DNA from: Chryseobacterium rhizosphaerae | GTDB taxonomy: Bacteria; Bacteroidota; Bacteroidia; Flavobacteriales; Weeksellaceae | Assembly: GCF_003385455.1 (NCBI RefSeq) | Contig: NZ_QNUF01000011.1 | Coordinates: 1-64,000, forward strand | Direction of reading: 5' to 3' | Length of the DNA stretch: 64,000 nt | Shown here: one piece after another, positions 1 to 7,933 of the stretch | How the letters are laid out: the number at the start of each line of letters is the position of its first letter | Numbering within the stretch: the first letter of the stretch is position 1 | Made by a program: the position numbers and the translations under genes | Notes under the pieces: generated by a model | Seen by the model: the letters and a program-made list of their open reading frames with translations, nothing else | Told to the model about the DNA's origin: nothing | Databases searched by the model: none

Positions 1-75
1 ACATTATACATTATACATTATACATTATACATTATACATTATACATTATACATTATACATTATACATTATACTTT
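1..75. repeat. Heptamer tandem array (ACATTAT)n
   Basis: Ten perfect ACATTAT units fill positions 1-70, followed by a decayed tail containing ATACTTTGTAC. The array may continue left of the window. It ends about six bases beyond the stop codon of the minus-strand TonB-dependent receptor. The same heptamer recurs at 26319-26409, also at the 3' end of a minus-strand gene. Units are directly adjacent with no spacers, so this is not a CRISPR array. Confidence 0.95.
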
Positions 76-80
76 GTACA

Positions 81-2327
81 TCAAAACTTATAATACACTC
101 CCACTCTTATCCCAAAAGGACTTCCGGGTGTATAAGTAAGGTCTGTAGTTGGTTCTGCTTCTCCTTTTAACTGAGTTTCTGTTGCGAACTGCGCTTCGTT
201 CCATTGTACATTGAAAAGATTGTTGACCTGAAGGTTAGCTCCCCATTTCTGACGGTTGTAAGCCAATACCAGATCATTTACAAAATAGGCTTTTGTTCTG
301 ATACTGTTGTCTTCTACAGCCGGTCTTGTACCAAGATAACGATATTGGAGTCCTAAAGAAAAGCCGTTCAGGAAATCCCAGTTTACCGATCCGGTACTGG
401 TGACAACAGGCGCTAACGGGATATAATCCTGTCCTTTTTCCTCTTCAATAAACCTTGCGTGGGAATAATTGATATCCGCATTCAGGTAAAAGTTTTCCAA
501 GGGCTGAAAACGGATACCCAGATCTGCCCCGAAACGTCTTGATTTCCCGGAAGGTTCTACTACGGCATCATCTCCTACGTATACAAATTCCTGCTGTAGA
601 TCCATAAACCAAATGGCCGGTGTAATGATAAGGGACTTAAAAGGATGCAGCCTAAGTCCGAAATCTCCACCAATAGAATATGGCAGTGTTTTTTGACCGT
701 TAGTCGGAACAACAACTCTCAGATCATTGGAATGGAATCCCATACCCATTTTCAGGAACCACATAATATTATCATTTTGAGCATAGGAGAAATTTAATTT
801 AGGGCTTAGCCTTGTTGCTTCTTTTGATTGTCCGGATGGCAATTGTTCGGCATCCAGCAGATTATGCATATTGAAGATAAAATGATCTACTCTTAAAGCC
901 GGATTGATGGTCCATTTTCCTGTTTTCCACACTATTCCTGAATAGGCATGAAGGTTGGTTTCCGTACCCGTTACATCCGACATTCTGTTCAATAACAGAT
1001 CTCTGTGATACACATGATTAAGCTGAAGAGTAGTAATATCATCGTTTCTCACCCCTATTCCTGAAATCCAGTTTAATGAGCTGTTGGCAAGAGAAAAGGT
1101 TTTGGTATATTTTACTTCTGCTCCATATATATTTCTTCCGTCTGTCTGCTGAATTTCATCACCATGGTCTTTATCTTTTAAATAAAAGGTAAAATCAGAA
1201 TACAGATTAAAATTATACCTGGAATAAAAAGCCATGGCATCAATCTGCTCAGAAGGAGAAATAATATGCTTAAAATTCATCTGAAGATTTGTTCTGGATG
1301 TTTTTCCTCCTTCAGTAGGGTCTATGCTGCCCCATCTTCCAATGATTCCTTCATCTACGGCCCGCTCCGGAATCTGCCCGGAAGCATTCCATGAAGAATT
1401 GAACGTTGAAAACTGGATATTAAAATAATCATTATCCGTAAGCCATTGGTTATATTTTCCAAAAATATTGACTCTGTTAAAGTTTTGTTTTACATCAAAA
1501 GGACCGTCTGTATAATTATATTCTGCTGCTACATAGGCATTTTTACGTCCCAAATCATCATGCAGAATATTGAACATTCCCAGTACTCTTTTTGAATTAA
1601 ATGAACCTCCTTCCAGCTTGATCATACTATTTTTCAACCCATTATAAGTTTGAAAATCAACATACCCCGCTGTATTAAAATCTCCACGATCCATATAATA
1701 CGCTCCTTTTCCGAAATCAATATTATTAACCGTTTCAGGAATCACAAAATGAAGATCAGAATACCCCTGTCCATGGGCATGTGACACAATATTCACAGGC
1801 ATCCCGTCTACATTTACGCTTACATCGGTACCATGATCAGCATCAAAACCTCTTAAAAAAAGCTGCTCAGCCTTTCCTCCTCCTGCATGCTGTGCAATAA
1901 ACAATCCCGGAACTTTTCTCAGCAGGTCCTGCGCTGAATTCACCGGAAACTTATTCAAATCAACTTTAGTGATCGCCGATAAAAATGAGCTGTGATTAAT
2001 GGCCACTTCAGAGATCTGAAAAGGTTTATGCTGTAAAAAAATAACTTTGTTTTTATCTTCATCGTTGGCCACTACCCATTTTACCTCATCATATCCCTGA
2101 CGGCTGATCACCAGTGTATCAGGAAGAGACTGAACAGGAATAGCAAAAGTACCGTCTGTTCCTGTATGAGTATGGCTGTTTCCGTGGTCATATTTTATCA
2201 GAACATCTGCAATGGGAAATTTGTCATCAGCATCTTTGATCAGCAATTGCTTTTCGGCTTCCTGAGCCGCTAACTTTCCGCTAAAAGCCATTACCAGAAG
2301 CGCTGCTGCTATTTTAGTTATTTTCAT
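81..2327 (-). CDS. TonB-dependent outer-membrane receptor, possibly nickel or another metal
   Basis: This 748-aa protein is an energy-coupled outer-membrane receptor. A signal peptide (residues 1-22, ending KLAAQ) precedes a carboxypeptidase-regulatory-like domain (about 25-100). A plug follows at about 105-230 (DLLRKVPGLF near 135), then a beta-barrel ending in the terminal Phe typical of outer-membrane barrels. Histidines and acids cluster in the N-domain (H48, H52, H54) and in the plug (FDADHGTD around 161-168; SHAHG around 182-186; H193), which suggests a metal or metal-chelate ligand. It is the last gene of the urease locus, downstream of the urea channel and a NicO-type permease, so nickel import is the natural inference. 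The substrate is not proven by sequence. A vitamin or siderophore receptor that happens to sit here remains possible. Confidence 0.9.
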   Translation of the reverse strand: MKITKIAAALLVMAFSGKLAAQEAEKQLLIKDADDKFPIADVLIKYDHGNSHTHTGTDGTFAIPVQSLPDTLVISRQGYDEVKWVVANDEDKNKVIFLQHKPFQISEVAINHSSFLSAITKVDLNKFPVNSAQDLLRKVPGLFIAQHAGGGKAEQLFLRGFDADHGTDVSVNVDGMPVNIVSHAHGQGYSDLHFVIPETVNNIDFGKGAYYMDRGDFNTAGYVDFQTYNGLKNSMIKLEGGSFNSKRVLGMFNILHDDLGRKNAYVAAEYNYTDGPFDVKQNFNRVNIFGKYNQWLTDNDYFNIQFSTFNSSWNASGQIPERAVDEGIIGRWGSIDPTEGGKTSRTNLQMNFKHIISPSEQIDAMAFYSRYNFNLYSDFTFYLKDKDHGDEIQQTDGRNIYGAEVKYTKTFSLANSSLNWISGIGVRNDDITTLQLNHVYHRDLLLNRMSDVTGTETNLHAYSGIVWKTGKWTINPALRVDHFIFNMHNLLDAEQLPSGQSKEATRLSPKLNFSYAQNDNIMWFLKMGMGFHSNDLRVVVPTNGQKTLPYSIGGDFGLRLHPFKSLIITPAIWFMDLQQEFVYVGDDAVVEPSGKSRRFGADLGIRFQPLENFYLNADINYSHARFIEEEKGQDYIPLAPVVTSTGSVNWDFLNGFSLGLQYRYLGTRPAVEDNSIRTKAYFVNDLVLAYNRQKWGANLQVNNLFNVQWNEAQFATETQLKGEAEPTTDLTYTPGSPFGIRVGVYYKF

Positions 2328-2357
2328 TTTTTATCTTTTTGTAAAAAGTATGTTGTA

Positions 2358-2530
2358 TAATATTAATGGTTGAGACTGGAGACATAGAGACTGGAGATAA
2401 GAGATTTGAGACAAGAGACCTTGAGGTGGGAGATTTGGAAGACTGATCATTCAAAAACATGGGCAACTCTTCAACATTCAAACCCTTCCACCCTAAAACG
2501 TTCTTAGCCTTCCACCCAAAAACCATCAAG
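2358..2530. repeat. GAGA-rich degenerate intergenic repeat module, copy A
   Basis: The spacer between the TonB receptor and the urea-channel gene is mostly degenerate GAGAC/GGAGA motifs, followed by TCATTCAAAAACATGGG at 2447-2463 and then CTTCCACCC-type motifs. The 17-base string and GGAGATAAGAGA also occur in the next spacer (3462-3560). A 71-codon open frame reads through here on the minus strand, but it is low-complexity repeat translation and is not called as a gene. Confidence 0.75.
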
Positions 2531-2540
2531 CTCTCCGACG

Positions 2541-3428
2541 TTACGCTCTCGCTTTAAAAAATATCTTTTGAATTAAAAGTGTAATCCAAGTTCCTGCTAC
2601 AAACGGAAAAGTAAATACCCCTCCCACAGCATCAAGATAATGGTTATCTATTAAAATATCATCGACGACGATTGTTAAAAGAACTGCAATAAGCACCCAG
2701 ATACCGTCTGTTTTTTTGAATCCTGAAAAAACAATTGCGGAAAGTACTGCATTGAACCCAAAAAGTCCCATATGGATTTCTTTGATAGGTTCACCATTCA
2801 ACTGTGATAATCCTGCTCCAAGAATAGAGGCTGTAAGTCCATATAAAGCGGCTATCGGTGAACTGATAAAAACAGCAAGGAAGAAAATCATTCCTGAAAG
2901 TACACCACCTTGAAATATCACTTCTCCAAAACCATTGGTGCAGGTAAGAAAATCATCATATTTTGTAGGTACTACTTCACTACTCAGCATAACAGATGGT
3001 GGAATGTGGGTAAAATGATGCAGTGTAAATACCAGTACCCATGTAATGATGATGAAAGGAAAAGTAAACACCGGAATTTTCTTTTGGATGAAAAAATGCT
3101 GAATAATAGCTGCCAAAGCTCCACCCAATACAATAAGAACCCAAATCAATATTGTTGTTTCGAAGAGAAAAGCCAATGCTACTCCTACCAGTGCTGCACT
3201 GAAGCCATATAATCCGGCATTGATCTCAGATTTATTATAGTTAAGCTTCATAGCAGTAAAAGTTCCGGCTGCTGTTGAAAGCAATACTGCAACCCCACAT
3301 TGCCAGCTTCCCATAAAGATACCTATAAGAAACAGAAATCCGGTCCATCTGTTTTCCTGAAGCATGATCTGCCCGATTCCTTTTAAAATATTATCTATAA
3401 AAGGGATTTTTTCAAAAAATTTATTCAT
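2541..3428 (-). CDS. Urea channel/transporter (UT family)
   Basis: This 295-aa integral membrane protein belongs to the urea transporter family, which moves urea passively across the cytoplasmic membrane. The internal duplication of the family is visible. GLYGFSAALVG (72-82) pairs with GLFGFNAVLSA (221-231), and VFTFPF at 120-125 pairs with VFTFPF at 271-276. These are the conserved pore-lining signatures of the two halves. Length fits the bacterial family. It lies between the nickel permease gene and the TonB receptor gene in the urease locus, so it probably feeds substrate to cytoplasmic urease. Both flanking spacers carry the same GAGA-rich repeat, so the gene may have been inserted or rearranged as a unit, or be separately transcribed. 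Confidence 0.93.
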   Translation of the reverse strand: MNKFFEKIPFIDNILKGIGQIMLQENRWTGFLFLIGIFMGSWQCGVAVLLSTAAGTFTAMKLNYNKSEINAGLYGFSAALVGVALAFLFETTILIWVLIVLGGALAAIIQHFFIQKKIPVFTFPFIIITWVLVFTLHHFTHIPPSVMLSSEVVPTKYDDFLTCTNGFGEVIFQGGVLSGMIFFLAVFISSPIAALYGLTASILGAGLSQLNGEPIKEIHMGLFGFNAVLSAIVFSGFKKTDGIWVLIAVLLTIVVDDILIDNHYLDAVGGVFTFPFVAGTWITLLIQKIFFKARA

Positions 3429-3461
3429 AGTTAGTTTTGTATAATGTATTTTTTAATAGAT

Positions 3462-3560
3462 GTTAGATTTCAGATTAGAGACACGAGATATGGAGATAAG
3501 AGACACGAGACTTTGAGAAGAGAAACCAGGAAGGTTGGTCATTCAAAAACATGGGTTTAC
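3462..3560. repeat. GAGA-rich degenerate intergenic repeat module, copy B
   Basis: This is the second copy of the module seen at 2358-2530. It has irregular GAGACACGAGA/GGAGATAAGAGA motifs followed by TCATTCAAAAACATGGG at 3539-3555. Just beyond, GGTTGGT (3533-3539) is complemented by ACCAACC near 3587-3593, which could form a long-loop hairpin downstream of the NicO-type permease gene. Confidence 0.7.
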
Positions 3561-3584
3561 CTCGACTCATGTACGCTAGAAGTC

Positions 3585-4286
3585 CTACCAACCAAGAAAG
3601 ACCATTCCGACTCCGCAAACTGTTACTACTGCTCCACTTACAACTCCCATATATCTTTCCAGCTTTTCTGTATTGAACAATGTTGAATATCCATAACGTC
3701 CCAGCAGAACCATTCCAAGCATTGTTAATACGGTTGTAACGGTAAATGAAGTCACCAATACTGCAATTTCTGACATGGAATGTTTTACTCCTGAATAAAA
3801 TAACAAAGGAATCAGCGGTTCACTTGGTCCCATTACAAAAATCATAAAAAGGACAAGCGGAGTTACTTTTATTCTTGTTTGAGGCATGACCACTTCACTG
3901 TGATTGTGTTCATAGACATACACATCATCCCCCATCACATCAAAATGCTTGTGAGGTTTATTTCTGATGGCCTGGATCAATCCATATACCAAGTAGACTC
4001 CTCCAAAAACCAGCAGTGCCCATCCGGAGAAATTTCCTCTTATGTCCTGGAACCACGAGATCTTGTTCAGCTGCCAACCGAGAAACACTCCGATAAATCC
4101 TAAAATTAAAGAGCTAAATACATGCCCCAATCCGCAGACTACAGTGAGCACTGCTGTTTTCATTCCACTCCATTTTTTAGATTTGGAGAGGACAATAAAA
4201 GGCAGATAATGATCCGGTCCTGAGGCTGTATGTATAAAACTTATTGAAACGGCACTTAAAAGAAGTGCCCAAACTGTACTATCCAT
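3585..4286 (-). CDS. NicO/UreH-type nickel permease-like protein
   Basis: This 233-aa polytopic membrane protein has about six hydrophobic segments. Near the N-terminus H19, D25 and H26 form HTASGPDH, which resembles the metal-binding helix signature of NiCoT/NicO and urease-linked UreH-type permeases. Spacing is H-x5-D-H rather than the classical H-x4-D-H. A central cytoplasmic loop is rich in His and acidic residues (HKHFDVMGDDVYVYEHNH). A later GPSEPLIPLLFYSG segment matches the second conserved helix of the family. It lies directly downstream of ureD, so nickel supply for urease is the likely role. Annotation pipelines may call it a sulfite-exporter-like or urease accessory protein. The metal is inferred from context. 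Confidence 0.8.
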   Translation of the reverse strand: MDSTVWALLLSAVSISFIHTASGPDHYLPFIVLSKSKKWSGMKTAVLTVVCGLGHVFSSLILGFIGVFLGWQLNKISWFQDIRGNFSGWALLVFGGVYLVYGLIQAIRNKPHKHFDVMGDDVYVYEHNHSEVVMPQTRIKVTPLVLFMIFVMGPSEPLIPLLFYSGVKHSMSEIAVLVTSFTVTTVLTMLGMVLLGRYGYSTLFNTEKLERYMGVVSGAVVTVCGVGMVFLGW

Positions 4287-4320
4287 TTTTGTTTATCTAT
4301 TGTTAATTCTTTTTATTAAG

Positions 4321-4389
4321 TTTTGGCTAAAGCCAGTTGAAAAATATTCTTTAGTTAGCGTGGGCTAAAGCCCACTTCTATTGATAAAA
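4321..4389 (+). repeat. Two-hairpin TAAAGCC dispersed repeat, copy 1
   Basis: TTTTGGCTAAAGCCA forms a first small palindrome, and TGGGCTAAAGCCCA at 4361-4374 forms a second. It is followed by the conserved tail TTCTATTGATAAAAT. Relatives are found at 13561-13625, 26237-26296 and (minus) 54935-54999. It lies between ureD and the nickel-permease gene, that is, inside the presumed urease operon. Confidence 0.85.
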
Positions 4390-4426
4390 TCAACCTACCT
4401 AACTTCAATAAGAATTATTTTAATTT

Positions 4427-5215
4427 TTATTCCAGTGACCAGAGAATTTCCTGAACATGAAGAAAGAAATTATACATCCGTTCTCCACCATGTCCCAAAG
4501 CTCTTACGACAAAACCATGATCTTCCATTGCGGAAACACCTACTTCCATTTCTTCACGGTATTGTTCTGCAGCCTCAACAATCTCCTCAATAAGCCTGTT
4601 TTTGTCTACCTTCTCCTTTGTGCTATAAAAGATCAAAGTTCCCTGATGGGTATACTGTTCCAGATTTCCTATACTACTGATGGGGATCATGTCAGGCTGA
4701 ATCACAACATTATCCTTCACTACCAGTTTATTTTCATGATAGATTTCCATAAGGTTTTGAAAACGTTTCAGCTTGAAAACCTCTCCATAGTGTTTTCTTC
4801 CACAGGTAATAATCTCACTGATAATAATCTGGCTGTTTTTCCCGATCTGAATATTGGCTTTACTTTTAAAATTGGAATCTTCATGGGGAACGATAGGATG
4901 AGGAACGTAGGCAAAGGAAGTTTCATCTTCCATAGTGACATTAAGCTCCTGAACAGCCTTATCTTTCATATTGAAAAGTCTCTGATACGACTGTGACTGC
5001 AGCTGAAGTGAAGCCCCTTTTTCCAGGGCTACATCCAAATGGTAATGGTCACCATCCAGAATTCCCGGAGAAGAGCTCATCACCATCTGATAAAGCTTTT
5101 TGTCACTTTTTCGCTGCCCTACAGAAACCACTCTGAAAGGAAGTGAGACATAAAGATCTTTCACATAGGACTCCCCTCCCTTGAATCCTGCAATAATATT
5201 TAAACGACTCTCCAT
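4427..5215 (-). CDS. ureD: Urease accessory protein UreD (UreH)
   Basis: This 262-aa protein is the scaffold that binds apo-urease and, with UreF and UreG, delivers nickel to the active site. The family pattern is recognisable: GDHYHLDVALEKGASLQLQSQ in the N-terminal third, PHPIVPHEDSNF in the middle, and an RALG segment near the C-terminus. Length is normal for UreD (about 260-280 aa). Its ATG begins one base after the ureG stop codon, so the two are probably translationally coupled. No defect seen. Confidence 0.95.
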   Translation of the reverse strand: MESRLNIIAGFKGGESYVKDLYVSLPFRVVSVGQRKSDKKLYQMVMSSSPGILDGDHYHLDVALEKGASLQLQSQSYQRLFNMKDKAVQELNVTMEDETSFAYVPHPIVPHEDSNFKSKANIQIGKNSQIIISEIITCGRKHYGEVFKLKRFQNLMEIYHENKLVVKDNVVIQPDMIPISSIGNLEQYTHQGTLIFYSTKEKVDKNRLIEEIVEAAEQYREEMEVGVSAMEDHGFVVRALGHGGERMYNFFLHVQEILWSLE

Positions 5216-5854
5216 TTATCTTACCAAATTCGGTTCTTCAATTTCTTCTAAAAGAGCATATTTTTTTATCCAGCCGATTACTTTATCCAGACCTTCATCC
5301 GTTTTTAGATTCGTGAATACAAAAGGATTTCCTTTTCTCATTCTTCTGGCATCGTTTTCCATCACTTCAAGGCTTGCTCCTACGTGCGGGGCAAGGTCAA
5401 TTTTATTAATGATCAACAAGTCTGATCTTGTAATACCGGGACCTCCTTTTCTGGGAATTTTTTCACCTTCAGCAACGTCAATAATGAAAATCGTAACGTC
5501 TGCAAGATCGGGGCTGAAAGTTGCTGAAAGATTATCACCTCCACTTTCGATAAGCACCAGTTCGATATCCGGAAAACGGGCGGCCAGCTCATCTACTGCT
5601 TCAAGGTTCATACTTGCATCTTCACGGATGGCAGTGTGAGGACATCCTCCTGTTTCCACTCCAATAATTCTTTCATGGGGAAGAAGACTGTTTTTAGCCA
5701 TAAATTCAGCATCTTCTTTGGTATAAATATCATTAGTAATGACTCCAAGATCATATTTCCCGAATAATTTTCTGCTCAAACGTTCCAATAATGCAGTTTT
5801 TCCTGATCCTACAGGTCCTGCCACTCCTACTTTTATATATTTTCTATTTTCCAT
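5216..5854 (-). CDS. ureG: Urease accessory GTPase UreG
   Basis: This 212-aa protein is a SIMIBI-class GTPase that powers nickel transfer during urease maturation. The P-loop GPVGSGKT spans 13-20. [13 protein letters not shown] is the conserved central family motif, and [12 protein letters not shown] carries the guanine-specificity NKxD. The nickel-binding C-P-H motif appears as [12 protein letters not shown]. Size matches the family (about 200-215 aa). It abuts ureD and is separated from ureF by 125 bp that shows no gene. Confidence 0.97.
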   Translation of the reverse strand: MENRKYIKVGVAGPVGSGKTALLERLSRKLFGKYDLGVITNDIYTKEDAEFMAKNSLLPHERIIGVETGGCPHTAIREDASMNLEAVDELAARFPDIELVLIESGGDNLSATFSPDLADVTIFIIDVAEGEKIPRKGGPGITRSDLLIINKIDLAPHVGASLEVMENDARRMRKGNPFVFTNLKTDEGLDKVIGWIKKYALLEEIEEPNLVR

Positions 5855-5979
5855 TTTCTTTAAATTTTACTTTGTTTGTTTCTGTTTTTTAATGCTAAGG
5901 GCGCCAGTTTTTTGACTGAGACATTTTAAAATCACAAAAGTGTTTCACGCTCATCATTTAACTTTGCTTTTTCAGCTTA

Positions 5980-6678
5980 TTACGACATATAAAGCCTTGA
6001 ATACAGTCTCTCATGCTGCATACATCTGATATCAAAAGCCGTATTACACAGTCCCACCATATCTCTATCCAGCTCCATCGTTTCCCATACTGTTTTTTCC
6101 ATAACCGGATATAGAGAGAAGAGAATATCCTGCCCGTCAAGCTGCCCCAGAGGTACCAGCTTCACTGCATTGGTAATCATTCCGGCTACTGAAGTATAAT
6201 AGAACCCCAACAGCGCTTCATATAAAGGAATTTTCATTAAAAAAGCATATACCCCAAATACAATACAATAGTGAGAATTGGCCTCTTTATTTTTAATTGC
6301 TTTTTCAAATTCTTCCATAAAAGGAAAGCTTTCTCTTCTTTTGAAAATTTTAATCAGTCTCAATCCCAGTTTTTGACTGGCCTGCCGGATTTCCTTTGGA
6401 CATTTTATCGCATTACATTCGTTATCAAGCTGTAACAACAATTGTAAATCTCCATTTTCTGCTGCTTTATATGCCAGTTTTACAAAAGCTCCATCATTGA
6501 ATTTAAGATTGTACTGAAGCATATTCTGTACAAACTCTTTTGCTGTTGGCAGGTCATGTACAATTCTTTCCTGCACATAAGTTTCAAGTCCGTTGGAATG
6601 GGTATAACCACCGATAGGAAGTGTAGGATCCGCAAGATGAAGCAATCCTGACAAAAAGTTTATGTTTATATTATTCAT
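5980..6678 (-). CDS. ureF: Urease accessory protein UreF
   Basis: This 232-aa all-helical protein bridges UreD and UreG and gates GTP-driven nickel delivery. The N-terminal signature LADPTLPIGGYTHSNGLE and the central GVYAFLMKIPLYEALLGFYY are typical of UreF. The C-terminal CNTAFDIRCMQHERLYSRLYMS matches the conserved tail that contacts UreD. Its ATG overlaps the end of ureE by eight bases, indicating translational coupling. Confidence 0.95.
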   Translation of the reverse strand: MNNININFLSGLLHLADPTLPIGGYTHSNGLETYVQERIVHDLPTAKEFVQNMLQYNLKFNDGAFVKLAYKAAENGDLQLLLQLDNECNAIKCPKEIRQASQKLGLRLIKIFKRRESFPFMEEFEKAIKNKEANSHYCIVFGVYAFLMKIPLYEALLGFYYTSVAGMITNAVKLVPLGQLDGQDILFSLYPVMEKTVWETMELDRDMVGLCNTAFDIRCMQHERLYSRLYMS

Positions 6679-7180
6679 CTTTTGGAGCAGCCATTTTTAA
6701 GATTTTGGTAAAAATTGTTGAGCCCAGACTTCCGTGTCCGTGAGGTTCAACATTGGATTTAAGAAGGTTCAGCAGTTTTACGGATTGCTTTTCCGGTTTA
6801 AACCCACTTGCCTCCAGCCACCTGAACATGGGCATTTCGAAAGGAAGCAATACTTTATCTTCCTGGATAAAGAGAGGGATATGTTTGTTTCCTATTTCGT
6901 AGCATACCGTTCCCATTTCCAATAAAGAGCCTGGTACCATTACAATAGCTTCTGTTTCCAGCACATTGACAGCTATTACTTTTTCTGTATCTTCGAAAAG
7001 AATATCACCTTCACGCAAACGCTGCCCTTCTTTAAGAAATTTAATGGCCACATCAGTTCCCTGTCTGGTCTTTTTACGTTGGATCCTTTTTGTCGTTTCA
7101 AACCATTCCAGATCAAGATAATCTATAGGTTTTTCGGTAGGATTTTCGGTGAGATTGCCTATGGTTTGATTAATTATCAT
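6671..7180 (-). CDS. ureE: Urease accessory protein UreE, nickel chaperone
   Basis: UreE is the nickel-binding chaperone that hands metal to UreG. The start chosen is the ATG at 7178-7180 (MIINQTIGNL), giving 169 aa. A longer frame to 7243 would run 74 bases into the upstream outer-membrane gene and adds residues not expected for UreE. The peptide has the N-terminal beta domain (TRQGTDVAIKF) and the ferredoxin-like domain. The conserved histidine region VEPHGHGS is present, but there is no long histidine-rich tail, so nickel storage would be limited. It overlaps the upstream gene by 11 bases and ureF by 8. Confidence 0.93.
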   Translation of the reverse strand: MIINQTIGNLTENPTEKPIDYLDLEWFETTKRIQRKKTRQGTDVAIKFLKEGQRLREGDILFEDTEKVIAVNVLETEAIVMVPGSLLEMGTVCYEIGNKHIPLFIQEDKVLLPFEMPMFRWLEASGFKPEKQSVKLLNLLKSNVEPHGHGSLGSTIFTKILKMAAPKDE

Positions 7181-7820
7181 CTTTAGCGGATTTTTTTCTG
7201 AAGTCAAAGTTTTTAGAAATGCCAACCCCGAATGTTGAACCACTGAGTCCTGCTACATAGCTTTTTGTCCAACCTTCCTGTTTTGTTTTAGTCTGAAGCA
7301 TTGAAAGCTCAGCAAACTTGAATTTTAAAGCCCAACCTCCACCTAACAATATTCCAATCAAAGGGTAAGCACGAAGACGGAATCCGTTAAAGTTTTGCAT
7401 AGAATCTGCAGCTCCTGACAATTGTTGTCCCCAGACATAATGTGCATCAACCTGTCCAATCAATACAAAATATTTCCCAAGCATTAATGAGGGACTGTAC
7501 CAAATTCCGGCTTCATTTTGTTTATATACTACATTGTGGTCAACAGAATTTTGGGAGTATGCATAGTTGACACCTACAAGGTCATTATTATTGATAAAGT
7601 ATCCTACGCCAAGCGGAGCACTTGAAACGGTACTGCTGCTGGTGGAAGGAGTAGTAACTTTAGAGTAATCCAATGAACCATACACCATAAATTGCCCTTT
7701 TGGTCCCGCTTCATCACTTTTAAGCCTGTGTCCTCCCAGAAACTGAGCGCTTACCTTTCCTGAAAGCATAGTCATTCCGGCTACGGCAAGGGAGCAAACT
7801 GTTTTATTTAAATATTTCAT
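7170..7820 (-). CDS. Outer-membrane beta-barrel protein inside the urease operon
   Basis: This 216-aa protein has a clear signal peptide (MKYLNKTVCSLAVAGMTMLS, cleavage after KVSAQ near 26). Alternating-hydrophobicity strands and aromatic-rich segments follow (VGVGYFINNNDLVGVNYAYS; FRLRAYPLIGILLGGGW), ending GVGISKNFDF plus a short charged tail. This is the look of a small eight-strand outer-membrane barrel. It is not recognised as any known urease component. It sits between ureC and ureE and overlaps ureE by 11 bases, so it is co-transcribed and probably co-translated with the maturation genes. A role in urea or nickel entry, or in acid/alkali sensing at the surface, is inference. Confidence 0.85.
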   Translation of the reverse strand: MKYLNKTVCSLAVAGMTMLSGKVSAQFLGGHRLKSDEAGPKGQFMVYGSLDYSKVTTPSTSSSTVSSAPLGVGYFINNNDLVGVNYAYSQNSVDHNVVYKQNEAGIWYSPSLMLGKYFVLIGQVDAHYVWGQQLSGAADSMQNFNGFRLRAYPLIGILLGGGWALKFKFAELSMLQTKTKQEGWTKSYVAGLSGSTFGVGISKNFDFRKKSAKDDN

Positions 7821-7883
7821 TCTAAACTTAGTTCTATAATTATTTTAAATTCTATTGGATAAACTGTTCACCTTTTAAGTAAA

Positions 7884-7910
7884 CCTTATAGGTTTTAGAA
7901 GCCTATAAGG
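7884..7910. other. Perfect 9-bp inverted repeat in the ureC/barrel spacer
   Basis: CCTTATAGG (7884-7892) and CCTATAAGG (7902-7910) are exact complements around a nine-base loop. They lie in the 113-bp spacer downstream of ureC. It could attenuate transcription or stabilise the 3' end of the ureABC message. No T-run follows on the minus strand, so a complete intrinsic terminator is unlikely. Confidence 0.6.
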
Positions 7911-7933
7911 TTTTAGTGGTTGGTATGTTTATC

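Noticed and set aside
1..75. CRISPR interpretation of the heptamer arrays (also 26319-26409)
   Set aside because: The units are 7 bp and directly adjacent, with no spacers and no cas genes in the window.
2314..2529. 71-codon minus-strand frame overlapping the TonB-receptor start
   Set aside because: It is a translation of the GAGA-rich repeat and runs into the receptor start; composition is repetitive (SPTSRS, SPVSMSPVST).
5855..5979. Possible hidden gene in the ureF-ureG gap
   Set aside because: No frame with a start and family character; the gap is AT-rich spacer.
7181..7243. Longer UreE start at 7243
   Set aside because: It would overlap 74 bases of the barrel gene with residues not typical of UreE; the ATG at 7180 gives a normal protein.
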